From NCBI GenBank assembly GCA_963794415.1, contig CAWCDI010000001.1:2001639-2065638 (forward strand): a stretch of 64,000 bases of DNA. Direction: 5' to 3'. Within the stretch, counting starts at the first letter, position 1. Each line of letters starts with the position of its first letter. The notes below the pieces were generated by a model. That model made no database searches. It had not been told where the DNA came from and saw only the letters and a list, made by a program, of their open reading frames with translations. A program made the position numbers and the translations under genes. Below, piece after piece: positions 27,084-35,250 of the stretch. The stretch is from CAVPTL01 sp963794415. GTDB taxonomy: Bacteria; Actinomycetota; Thermoleophilia; Gaiellales; JAICJC01.

Positions 27084-28853
27084 CTAGACCAATTGGGGGC
27101 TAATCGCCGTGCGGCTGATAATCGGGAGCGTCACGTACGAAGGGCGCTCGGCAGAGTGGTGAATCTTCTGGCGTGCAACTACCGTCTCGCGCGCGTGCGC
27201 GAAGTCATCCCCGGTGTTGGGATTACGGTCGTAGCGATTGAAGCAGCTGCTCGTCACCTCGAGTCGTACCCGGTGACCGGCCGGCACCACGTAGCTGGTC
27301 GCGAACATGTCGATGGCGTAGGTGTAGATTCGGCCCGGCTCGATCAGCGACGGCTCTGCGTCGATGTCACGGCGGCGCGCCCGCACGATCCCGTCGGCGA
27401 TCAGGTTCACGCGATCGTCGGCCAGCACCTCGCAGAGCGACACGACGAAGTCGGTGTCCACCGCGCTCGAGGCGGCGTTGAGCGTGGCCGAGATCCGGCC
27501 GGTGATCTCGAGGGCCTCCTCGAGCACGGCGGTGGTGTACACCAGGACGTCCGGCCGATCCTCGACCTCCCCGCGGTCGCCCATGTCGTTGCAGATGGCC
27601 CAGCAGTTCATCGCCAGCGTGTCGGCCACGGGATCCTGCGGGTCGTAGTCATAGACGTCGGCCGGCTCATCCCCTGGGACGGCTGCCGACAGCGTGCCAT
27701 CGCCTGCGCGGGTCGCCGCAGCGCCAGCCGAGTGCAGGTAGAGGCGCGTGTCGATCGCATAGCACGGAGGCCACTCGTGGAGCGTGCGCCAGCGGTTGTC
27801 ACCGATGGTGAAGATCTCGATCTGGCCATCGGCGCCGTAGCCGTTCTCGATCTCCATCAGGTAGCGGTCGAAGAACGCCTGGTAGGTGTCCCAGCGCTTC
27901 AAAGCCGTCTCGCCCACGTAGACGATGCCAACCTTGTCGGTGGAGTCGCCCGACCCGTAGTGATCCCACGGGCCCATGAGCAGATGGGTGTGTCGCGCCG
28001 GCAGGTTCCGCGCGTTGATCATCTGCCACTCGTCCACCGACGGGCCCGAGAACACGTCGTACCAGCCGCCCCACACGAGGGTCGGGACGCGTACCTTGTC
28101 GAGGGCGATCTCGCGCATCGATCGGTACTTCCAGAACTCGTCGCGCAGCGGGTGCTCGAGCAGCTCGCGCAGGTAGGGCACGTCCAGGCCGGCAGACTCG
28201 GCGATCTCGATCAGCGGTAGGTGCCAGGGATCCACTACCGACGCATCGACCCAGCCCTGCTCGGTCATCGAGATCGCCCAGTTGCCCACCGTGTTGAACG
28301 CAAAGGCGCCGCCGCGGTAGGAGTGGCTGTAGCGGTCGAGCGCGATGTCGCCGGGGGCGATCGCACGAAGCGCCGGATGCCCGCCCACCGCACCGCAGTA
28401 GGACGTCCAACCGTAGTAGGACTCGCCCCACATGCCCACGCGGCCGTCCGACCACTCCTGCTTAGCCAGCCAGTCGATGGCGTCGTAGGTGTCGTCGATC
28501 TCGTTGACGAGCGGCTCGAACTCGCCCTCGGACGAGAACTTGCCGCGCACGTCCTGCACCACGCACGCATAGCCCTTGCGCGCAAACCACGCCGCCGTCA
28601 CGCCCATGCCGGCGTAGTCCTCGGTCTTGCCGTACGGCAGCCGGATCATCACCGCGGGCGCCGGGGTGAGGCCGCGCGGCAGGTAGACGTCGGTGCCGAG
28701 CCGTACGCCGTCGCGCATGAGCACCATCACGTCGGAGATGAGCTCGAACCCGTCACAGCGGTCGGGCGTGCTGGAGGCAGGCGCCCAGTCGGCCGGCGCG
28801 ACCAGCTCGACCGGGTGCGGGCCGTGGCCGCCGTGGCGGTCGGATGTGCTCAT
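27084..28853 (-). CDS. CocE/NonD family alpha/beta hydrolase
   Basis: A 589-residue serine hydrolase of the X-Pro dipeptidyl-peptidase/cocaine esterase type. Nucleophile Ser lies in GMWGESYYGWTS, Asp in WGGWYDVFSGP and His in MGPWDHYGSG, in the correct order. PRGLTPAPAVMIRLPYGK opens the hydrolase fold and the C-terminal third is the jelly-roll domain (YTYAIDMFATSYVVPAGHR). It should cleave esters or amides of small substrates in the cytoplasm; no signal peptide. Start ATG 28853 overlaps the TetR stop (ATGA), so the two are co-translated. A fragment of this gene is duplicated at 23010-23178. Confidence 0.9.
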   Translation of the reverse strand: MSTSDRHGGHGPHPVELVAPADWAPASSTPDRCDGFELISDVMVLMRDGVRLGTDVYLPRGLTPAPAVMIRLPYGKTEDYAGMGVTAAWFARKGYACVVQDVRGKFSSEGEFEPLVNEIDDTYDAIDWLAKQEWSDGRVGMWGESYYGWTSYCGAVGGHPALRAIAPGDIALDRYSHSYRGGAFAFNTVGNWAISMTEQGWVDASVVDPWHLPLIEIAESAGLDVPYLRELLEHPLRDEFWKYRSMREIALDKVRVPTLVWGGWYDVFSGPSVDEWQMINARNLPARHTHLLMGPWDHYGSGDSTDKVGIVYVGETALKRWDTYQAFFDRYLMEIENGYGADGQIEIFTIGDNRWRTLHEWPPCYAIDTRLYLHSAGAAATRAGDGTLSAAVPGDEPADVYDYDPQDPVADTLAMNCWAICNDMGDRGEVEDRPDVLVYTTAVLEEALEITGRISATLNAASSAVDTDFVVSLCEVLADDRVNLIADGIVRARRRDIDAEPSLIEPGRIYTYAIDMFATSYVVPAGHRVRLEVTSSCFNRYDRNPNTGDDFAHARETVVARQKIHHSAERPSYVTLPIISRTAISPQLV

Positions 28854-29470
28854 GCCGATCCTTTCAGATGCAGCTCGACGGCAATCGCTTCGTGCACCAG
28901 ATCACAGCACTGGGCCCTGGTGGCCATCCCGCTGAGGAGCCGCGGGCCGAGCCCGTCCACCAGCGCGGTGAGCCGCCAGGCGACCCGGTCGGCGTCGATG
29001 CCAGCGCCGATGGCACCGGCCGCCTGGCCCTCGCGCACCACGCCGGCCATCGTGGCGATCCACGACAGATAGATCTCCTCGTGCGAGTCGCGAAGGCCCG
29101 GCTCGAGGATCGCCCGCGTGGTCATCTCGCGCCAGAGCATCCAGCTCTCGTAGACGCCCGGGTCGCGGCTGAGGTAGATCACCAGCATGCGCTCGAGCTT
29201 CTCGACGGGCGGGTGCCCCTCCCCGGCGATCTGCTCAAGCTCGATGAGCGCATCGTCGGCGTAGACGAACGCCTCGCGCAACAGCTCGGAGAGCGTGTTG
29301 AAGTAGTAGTGAGGCAGCGTGGCAGAGACGCCGGCGGCGGCGGCGACATCGCTCATCCGGACGCGGTCGATGCCGCGCTCGGCGATGGCCTGGCAGGCGG
29401 CGCGCAGGATCGCCTCGCGCTTTGCCTCGCGCCTTGACGTGGGTGGTTGAGGATCTTTGAGTCTCGACAC
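28850..29470 (-). CDS. TetR-family transcriptional regulator
   Basis: About 206 residues from GTG 29470, which follows GGAGCAGATTT. The N-terminal HTH reads REAILRAACQAIAERGIDRV, MSDVAAAAGVSATLPHYYFN, the canonical TetR pattern, though the H-Y-Y-F end is kept with an unusual T-L-P before it. The C-terminal half is all helical, as for ligand-binding TetR domains. It lies between the hydrolase it precedes in the operon and the divergent carboxylesterase, so it probably represses both from the shared 79-bp gap. An alternative start is ATG 29503. Confidence 0.85.
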   Translation of the reverse strand: MSRLKDPQPPTSRREAKREAILRAACQAIAERGIDRVRMSDVAAAAGVSATLPHYYFNTLSELLREAFVYADDALIELEQIAGEGHPPVEKLERMLVIYLSRDPGVYESWMLWREMTTRAILEPGLRDSHEEIYLSWIATMAGVVREGQAAGAIGAGIDADRVAWRLTALVDGLGPRLLSGMATRAQCCDLVHEAIAVELHLKGSA

Positions 29471-29549
29471 AAATCTGCTCCGTGCCCGAGTATAGTGGCT
29501 CATCCCGTCAGCGACAGCATTGTTTGATCCACGAATGAAAAAGGATGCG
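29471..29549. promoter_or_regulatory. Divergent promoter/operator region of the TetR and carboxylesterase genes
   Basis: The 79-bp gap between the two opposed starts must carry both promoters. GTATAGTGG (near 29490) could be a minus-10 on the plus strand. AAGGATGCG precedes ATG 29550. No perfect palindrome was found, so the operator is not assigned. Confidence 0.4.
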
Positions 29550-31118
29550 ATGAGCGACTCTCACTCCCCCACGACGACCATCTCGCTCGGCACGGTGAAG
29601 GGCGAGCAGAGCGGTGCGGTCATGCGCTTCCTCGGCCTTCCCTACGGCAAGCTGGCAGGCCGTTTCCTGCCGGTCGCCCCGCCAGACCCGTGGCAGGGCG
29701 TACGCGACGCCACAGCCTTCGGGCCCGCATGTCCGCAGGCCCAGGACGAGGTGATCGCAGACGGCCTCCCGGCCGGCTTCGACGAGGACTGCTTCTCGCT
29801 GAACGTCTGGACCCCGGCGGCCGACGACGGCGCGCGGCCGGTGATGGTGTGGGTGCACGGCGGCGGGCTCTCGAGCGGGTCGGGCGCCGAGAGCTGGTAC
29901 CCCGGTGAGACGCTCGCAAAGCGCGGCGACATGGTGATCGTGACCATCAACTACCGCGTGGGCTGCCTCGGCTGGCTGCACCTGGCAGAGCTCGGCGGCC
30001 CAGAGCTCGCCGAGAGCGGCAACCTGGGCCTGCTCGACACCATCGCCGCGCTTCGGTGGGTGCGCGAGCACATCGCGGCATTCGGCGGCGACCCCGGCCG
30101 GGTCACGGTGGCCGGGGAGTCGGCCGGCGGCCTCATGGGCGGGCTCCTGCTGGCGGCCCCCTCTGCGCGCGGGCTCTTCCACGGGGTGGTGCTGCAAAGC
30201 GGCACGGCGGTGTCGTCGTTCACGCCCGAGCGGGCGACCGAGCTCGCGACGCGATTTCTTGAGCGCGCCGGCGGGGCCACTCCCGCTCAGCTCCAGGCGC
30301 TGCCCATCGAGCAGCTCCTGGCCGCCCAGGAGGAGCACATCGCCGAGTTCTTCATCCACGACGCGTGGCGGCCGGTGGGGGACGGTGCGGTGCTGCCGGC
30401 CCAGCCATTCCAGGCGGTGCTCGACGGCGAGGGCGCCGAGGTGCCCGTGATGGTCGGCCACACGCTCGATGAGCTGCGCTACTGGATCGACTACGGGTTT
30501 CCCGGCCTCGAGACCGTCGATGTCGCGGATATCGGTGAGTTCCTGGCAGGGGTCGTCGGCACCGAGCGGGCAGCTGCCATCGCTGCCGCCTACTCGAGGC
30601 TTCGCCCCACCGGCAACCGCGCCGCCACGGCGATCCTCGGCGACTACGCGTTCCGGCTGCCCGCAACGCTCCTGGCCTCGGCGCTGGCCGCGCGCCAGCC
30701 GGTGTTCGCCTACCTGTACGAGTGGCAGTCGCCGGTGCACGACGAGGCCATCGGCGCGCCGCATGCCATCGAGCTGCCGTTCCTGTTCAACTACTTCGAC
30801 GACCCGCTGGTGGAAGCGTTCGTGGGCGAGCACGCCCCGCATGATCTGGCCGTTCAGACGCAGGACGCGTGGATCGCGTTTTGCCGCAACGGCGACCCCG
30901 CGACGGCCAGCCTGCCGAAGTGGCCGCGCTACGACACAGCCGACCGGCCCGTGATGGTCTTCAACCGACCGCCCCGGCTCGAGCTGGATCCGTACGGCGC
31001 CGAGCGCATCGCCTGGGGCGAGAATCTGCCCGTGATCAGGCGCGCGACCATCGTCGAGCTCCTGCAAGTGGCCTCACATGGGAAACACGGTGTAGGTGGC
31101 GGCGTCCTCGCCGGCTGA
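29550..31118 (+). CDS. Type B carboxylesterase
   Basis: A 522-residue esterase starting MSDSHSPTTTIS; AAGGA lies 5 bases before ATG 29550 (in-frame starts at 29520 and 29535 are less good). Carboxylesterase-B blocks are clear: FLGLPYGKLAGRF, DCFSLNVWTP, VWVHGGGLSSGSG (oxyanion hole), VTVAGESAGG (nucleophile Ser) and GVVLQSGTAVSS. A Glu/Asp and the late His (IGAPHAIELPFLF) complete the triad. It hydrolyses carboxylic esters in the cytoplasm. It is divergent from the TetR-CocE operon, which suggests joint control of an ester-degrading cargo set. Confidence 0.9.
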   Translation: MSDSHSPTTTISLGTVKGEQSGAVMRFLGLPYGKLAGRFLPVAPPDPWQGVRDATAFGPACPQAQDEVIADGLPAGFDEDCFSLNVWTPAADDGARPVMVWVHGGGLSSGSGAESWYPGETLAKRGDMVIVTINYRVGCLGWLHLAELGGPELAESGNLGLLDTIAALRWVREHIAAFGGDPGRVTVAGESAGGLMGGLLLAAPSARGLFHGVVLQSGTAVSSFTPERATELATRFLERAGGATPAQLQALPIEQLLAAQEEHIAEFFIHDAWRPVGDGAVLPAQPFQAVLDGEGAEVPVMVGHTLDELRYWIDYGFPGLETVDVADIGEFLAGVVGTERAAAIAAAYSRLRPTGNRAATAILGDYAFRLPATLLASALAARQPVFAYLYEWQSPVHDEAIGAPHAIELPFLFNYFDDPLVEAFVGEHAPHDLAVQTQDAWIAFCRNGDPATASLPKWPRYDTADRPVMVFNRPPRLELDPYGAERIAWGENLPVIRRATIVELLQVASHGKHGVGGGVLAG

Positions 31119-31439
31119 GATCTGCCGAATCGCGGTGCCGAGCGCGTGCACCAGGCCATCCGAGAGTGCAGCGGCGCGCATCGGCTGGGAGGTCGTGCAG
31201 GGCGCAATGAACGACCTTAGCCGCGGTAGCGCCCGCGACCCCAAGCGCGTAGCCGCTCGGGGTCCCGATACTTGGGTTCTCATGATGGTCGGCGGGAACA
31301 CGGTGAACGGTGGTGTCCTCGCGCTCACGGCCTGGCACAGTGGGGCAACGTTTGGGTGAGCTATCGATCGATGAAGAGGCAGCGCGCCGATCGGGGCTAC
31401 TGATGAACGCCGCTCTCAAAGTCCTGGCGCTGGTGCTGA

Positions 31440-31745
31440 TCATGGCCACGGAGGTCGTAGTGATGTACGGGTTGGCGTGCCGGTCGGGCGATCGATCTGG
31501 GCGCTTTTGATGGCTACGGCGACCACAAACAGCTCCTCGCTGACCTGCCGGAACCGCAAGCGCGGTTCCAGGTCGTTCCACGGCGTTATTCCGCCGATCC
31601 ACCTCCCGTCTACGCGCTCTGTCAGCGCGATGACCAGCTCGTCGAAGCCCAACCGCCAACGCTCGCCTCAGGATCCCGCTGGGGGTCCCCAAACCTCGAA
31701 CTTTGTCGGTTGGATCTCTACCTCGTCGCCGTGCCACCACGTCAG
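31440..31745 (-). pseudogene. Remnant of an unidentified gene with an internal stop
   Basis: One minus-strand frame reads TWWHGDEVEIQPTKFEVWG, TGA at 31668-31670, then RWRLGFDELVIALTERVDGR and RQVSEELFVVAVAIKSAQID. Both halves look like protein, but the start is missing and the stop interrupts. Nothing else supported is seen between 31119 and 31752. Confidence 0.4.
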
Positions 31746-31752
31746 ATTCTCG

Positions 31753-32361
31753 CTACGAGCGATTGTTGCAGAGCCAATCCGTCACGACTCCTGCCCACGG
31801 CTCCGGCCGCTCGGCATGCAGCCGGTGGCCACCGTCCATCTCACGCAGCACCCACGCAGGATGACGCTGCGCGGCGGCGCGCGCAAACGCGATCGGGACG
31901 ACGTGGTCGCCGGTGCCGTGCACGACCAGCACCGGACACTCGACGGACGCCGCGAGGCGATGGAACGCTTCGGGGCGAAGCCCGAGGCGCGCCGCCGTGC
32001 CGAGCTGTCGCAGGCCGTGGCGGGTCGGTCGCGGGGGTCGGTCGCGCGCGCCGACCTGGCGGGCATAGGCCAGACGGTGGCTGCCGTAGTCACGGACGGC
32101 GCCGGCCGGCGACCGGCCTGCGCGCGAGGGCGGGAAGAAGCTGGAGGTGAGCACCACGGCGGTGACGCGGCCGGGCATGCGGGCGGCGATGTCGAGCGCG
32201 CGCAGGCCGCCGCGGGAGTGGCCGATCAGGACGACCTCGCCGGACGGCGGCACCCGCGTCGTAACGGTGCCGACGGCAGCGAGCATCGGCGCGGCGGAAT
32301 CCCACTCTGCGTCCGAACCGCCGATGCCACTCAGGCAGACCACGGTGCGTTCAGCGCGCAT
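31753..32361 (-). CDS. Alpha/beta hydrolase
   Basis: About 202 residues from ATG 32361 (MRAERTVVCLSGIGG; the frame is open to 32400). It has a shortened alpha/beta fold: GIGGSDAEWD (oxyanion loop), VVLIGHSRGGLRALD with the nucleophile elbow G-H-S-R-G, VLVVHGTGDHVVP (acid) and MDGGHRLHAE (His). The size suits a small esterase or lactonase; substrate unknown. No ribosome site is evident. It shares the cassette with two other ester hydrolases, strengthening the idea of an ester-catabolic cargo. Confidence 0.75.
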   Translation of the reverse strand: MRAERTVVCLSGIGGSDAEWDSAAPMLAAVGTVTTRVPPSGEVVLIGHSRGGLRALDIAARMPGRVTAVVLTSSFFPPSRAGRSPAGAVRDYGSHRLAYARQVGARDRPPRPTRHGLRQLGTAARLGLRPEAFHRLAASVECPVLVVHGTGDHVVPIAFARAAAQRHPAWVLREMDGGHRLHAERPEPWAGVVTDWLCNNRS

Positions 32362-32451
32362 GCCACCAACGGTAGCGGGTGACTGAACGGTGCCAGGCAC
32401 TTAATATTCGCTGCCCAAACTCCGACGGAGAACATCCCCGGCATTAGCCAG

Positions 32452-32712
32452 TTAGGCTTGGACGTCGAGCGGCGTTTGCGAGTCAACCCCGTCGCCCCGA
32501 GACGCCTCGTACAGCGCCCATGCCTGCCAAATCGCAAGGTCACGAGTCACGGCACTACCAATCAACGGGGCCACGACATCGATCGGCGTCGCGGTCACCA
32601 CGTATTTCCCCTGCCCGTTCGGCCCCTCGAGGATCACGTCGCAATGGGCTGCGCTGAACAACTCCGCGGCCTTTGCGTACGTCAGCTCCGAGTCGCCTTT
32701 GGCAAGGCTCAT
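32452..32712 (-). CDS. Small hypothetical protein
   Basis: An 86-residue protein, MSLAKGDSELTYAKAAELF, with a coherent mixed alpha/beta composition (HCDVILEGPNGQGKYVVTAT) and no TM segment. No strong ribosome site precedes ATG 32712, and the frame continues sensibly upstream (PAGGAENQPITEV) to a stop at about 32778, so the true start may be a rare codon. I do not recognise it. It is separated by about 90 bp from the hydrolase gene on the same strand. Confidence 0.45.
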   Translation of the reverse strand: MSLAKGDSELTYAKAAELFSAAHCDVILEGPNGQGKYVVTATPIDVVAPLIGSAVTRDLAIWQAWALYEASRGDGVDSQTPLDVQA

Positions 32713-33059
32713 GACTTCGGTGATAGGTTGGTTTTCCGCTCCGCCGGCTGGCGTTCGGAACTCACAACAGCGTTAGTCACCACGGTAAGCGTCGAGATTT
32801 GCCCCTGCGGTGAGTCGGCAGGGATTTCGGGGGGTGCTTCGGCAGCGATCATTGGTGACCTCCGGGGGGACGATCCGAGTGGATTCGTCGATGGAGAGTC
32901 AGCGAGCTGCCTATGTCCTCGATCGAGGCGGCGGGCGTTCTCTAGGCCCCGAAGGCTAGCCGCTCACCGACGCGACAGATGTTATGGTTTTGCATGGACT
33001 GGACTGGTTCTACAGCGAAGCCGGCCCAGTCCGCGGCCAGCTAGGCCTCGTGGTGCGTG

Positions 33060-33495
33060 CAAAACGGAACCCGTCGCCAGCCAGCGCCATCTGGGCGGTA
33101 CGTCCCGATGGCAGCAACCTGAATCGAACGGGAGCGACCAGCATCGCATGGCTTTCTCGCGGATCACACTCTCACGCTTGAGCTGATCGCCGAACGGTTG
33201 CTGGATCGTTTATGCCGACGGATCGCCGACCACGTCGAGCATCCTAATCATCCACCCCGATGGGTCCGGCCGCCGGCAGCTCACCCACCAAGGCCCGCTC
33301 GCCAACCAGGATGAGTCGCCCAGCTGGAGTCCCGACGGGACCCGGATCACGTTCACGCGAACGGCATGCGTGACCCCGAGCTGCCTCGCCACCACGATGA
33401 CAGTCGTCGTAATGCGCGCCGATGGTAGCCGCCAGCACTCGCTACGCCACCGCCACCTCGGGTCATTCCTCGACCCCGTGTGGGGGTCAGCCTGA
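33060..33495 (+). pseudogene. TolB-like beta-propeller remnant
   Basis: Two frames carry WD40-like PD40 blades: ASAIWAVRPDGSNLNRTG (about 33078-33130, frame ending 33181), then IVYADGSP, LIIHPDGSGRRQLTHQG, SPSWSPDGTRITFTRT and VVMRADGS (from about 33202 to TGA near 33495). The blades are those of secreted or periplasmic TolB-type propellers, but the N-terminus is missing and at least one frameshift separates the blades. Probably a decayed cargo gene. It recalls the propeller part of the gene at 1-3006 in kind only. Confidence 0.55.
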
Positions 33496-33655
33496 GCCCC
33501 ACCAGGTAAACCACGCCACGGTTCATCGATGGATCCGCCGAGCTCCGTCGCGTCCTGGAACCGCAAGCAGATCACGGTGGTGCCATGGCACCCACAACTT
33601 CCTGTGCTCGCCGAGCCAAAGCGGTCTCACGTAGTGATGATCTAGGGTGCCCGAC

Positions 33656-33826
33656 ATGACTACGCAGCCGAACGTGACTCCCGTTCCCGAACCGGTGGCC
33701 CGGCAACCCGAAGCCGATATCCGCGCGGACATCAGACACCGAGACGTCGCACCACTGCGATCGTGGGCAGAGATGCGCGCCGAAGCCCAAGCCACGACAC
33801 TAGAACTCCCCCAACGACCCGGGTGA
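33656..33826 (+). CDS. Small hypothetical protein (56 residues)
   Basis: ATG 33656 opens MTTQPNVTPVPEPVARQPEA, then DIRADIRHRDVAPLRSWAEM and a short tail. The second half looks like one or two amphipathic helices. AGGGTG lies 9 bases upstream. Composition is plausible for a small cytoplasmic protein, but there is no family clue. Confidence 0.35.
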   Translation: MTTQPNVTPVPEPVARQPEADIRADIRHRDVAPLRSWAEMRAEAQATTLELPQRPG

Positions 33827-33992
33827 GACACCCCTAAGGCGCTGAATGTCGGGCTAGCTGGATCCACCACCACTCTCCGACCGCCGGCGGCCCCCTTCGG
33901 CCGGCCGGCCCCATGGAGCGGCTGGGACACTTCGTAGCCTGAGGAGCAGATTTGCTAGGGGACATGTTTGTGCCTGACGATAGGGTGGGAGG

Positions 33993-34202
33993 ATGGCTGA
34001 GATTGTCTACGTCGCCCACCGAGGCACCCCCGAAGCGGTGTTCCATGCGGTCGGTGAGCCTCCGTTTGGGAAGCCCAGGATCACCCGGTGCGGGCAGTGG
34101 GTCTCGCTGCAGATGCCAGAGACGCAGCGACGGTGGGCGGAGAAGACCGCATCTCCCTGCCCCATCTGCTACCCACCTACAACATGGCAACCGTCGCTGT
34201 GA
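33993..34202 (+). CDS. Small Cys-containing hypothetical protein
   Basis: A 69-residue protein with a GGGTGGGAGG ribosome region right before ATG 33993. It reads MAEIVYVAHRGTPEAVFHAV, then ITRCGQWVSLQM and ASPCPICYPP; the single Cys plus C-P-I-C could bind a metal. It ends 98 bp before repeat copy F, so it is the last gene of the fifth cassette interval. Function unknown. Confidence 0.5.
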   Translation: MAEIVYVAHRGTPEAVFHAVGEPPFGKPRITRCGQWVSLQMPETQRRWAEKTASPCPICYPPTTWQPSL

Positions 34203-34299
34203 ACGCGAACGAGCTGAGCCCCGCCAACATCGCCGACGGACGGACATGATCGAGCCCGAAGCGGGCTGATCGGCCTTCAACCCCCAGAGGCCGCGTGGT

Positions 34300-34522
34300 G
34301 CTGGTCTGCACGACCAGCACACCAGTCTTGAAAACCGGCATCGGGGGTCAACCTCGATCGTGGGTTCGATCCCACCCCCCGCCGCTCCAAGCCCACGATT
34401 CCGCATGGTTGAGCCAAAATCACGGGTTGCCGCCCGACCGCGAGAATACCCCGCGCCCCAGGCCGGAATCGCGATCCGCGCAACCAGGCCGCACAAACAC
34501 AGTCACCCAACCATCACCCGAA
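34300..34522 (+). repeat. tRNA-Ser(UGA) fragment repeat, copy F
   Basis: Inverted repeat GCTGGTC-TGCAC-GACCAGC (34300-34318), anticodon arm, variable arm TCGGGGGTCAACCTCGA, T-arm with one base lost (GGGTTCGATCCC) and acceptor strand to 34386. The tail with CGCATGGTTGAGCC, CAGGCCGCACAAACAC and CAGTCACCCAACCATCACCC ends at 34522. Last plus-strand copy seen. Confidence 0.85.
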
Positions 34523-34547
34523 CGCCCCCGCCGGACCGGTCGTTGAT

Positions 34548-34721
34548 CTATGGGAGTTCGGGCGCCCCGATGAGCTCGTGTTCCACGAGGTACATCCGGC
34601 GGGTATCGTCCTCCTCGTAGGCAGCGCCCCGGGTCATCTCGGCCTACGCCTCAGTGGCGAACACACCGATCAGCTCAACGGTGTCGTCGCTGGTCTCTTC
34701 CCACAACAGATAGACGCGCAT
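34548..34721 (-). pseudogene. 57-residue small protein gene with one in-frame stop
   Basis: ATG 34721 reads MRVYLLWEETSDDTVELIG, then VFATEA, TAG, and continues in the same frame AEMTRGAAYEEDDTRRMYLV to a second TAG at 34548. The two halves fit one compact alpha/beta protein. The TAG probably replaced a Glu (GAG) codon. Either a point-mutated pseudogene or amber readthrough; no suppressor tRNA is seen here. Confidence 0.5.
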
Positions 34722-35250
34722 GGCGTGATCATCTCACGGCCGACGCCCGAATACCCTGACAAGCTGCCCAAGTGGCCTCTCCCATCCGTCCAAAGAAGGA
34801 ACGGCCGCCGGCAGTCGTCCACCGCATACCAAAAGGCAGTAAGCGGCAGCACCAGACCTTCTCACCTTGGCCTAAAGCCGTCAGGCGACACCCCATCACC
34901 CGCGGTGGGCGCCATTCCAGGGGAGACGAACGGTGTCGGGCGGCCGTTGGAGCGCCAGTGACGGCACCGACCACCAAACACGGAAGATCATCTCACCGCA
35001 CAGCCCCCGAGCAGCGGTCCCCTCCGGTCGGAGCCGGCAATCTCCTGGCGCTTGCTAGAAGCTGCGAATCGAGAGCGTGGCGCCTTCGATTGGTGCGTTG
35101 TGGCTATCCGGACGAGGGTGGTTCGATAGCTCGATCCTGCCCACGCCGTGGACGCTGGCGTGAACGTGGGGTCATAGCCTCGCTGGCAATCCCCTTCCGC
35201 ATCAGCAGGCGCCTTGCCGCGCGCGCAAATATTGTGCAACACTCCGGCCA
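34722..35250. other. No gene seen before the LuxR regulator
   Basis: Frames in both directions are short, Arg/Pro-rich and without ribosome sites. The upstream regulatory region of the LuxR gene must lie here, but no clear promoter or palindrome was found. Confidence 0.3.

Noticed and set aside
29508..31067. 519-codon minus-strand frame
   Set aside because: It lies exactly antisense to the carboxylesterase, whose catalytic motifs are clear; the antisense frame has no motif.
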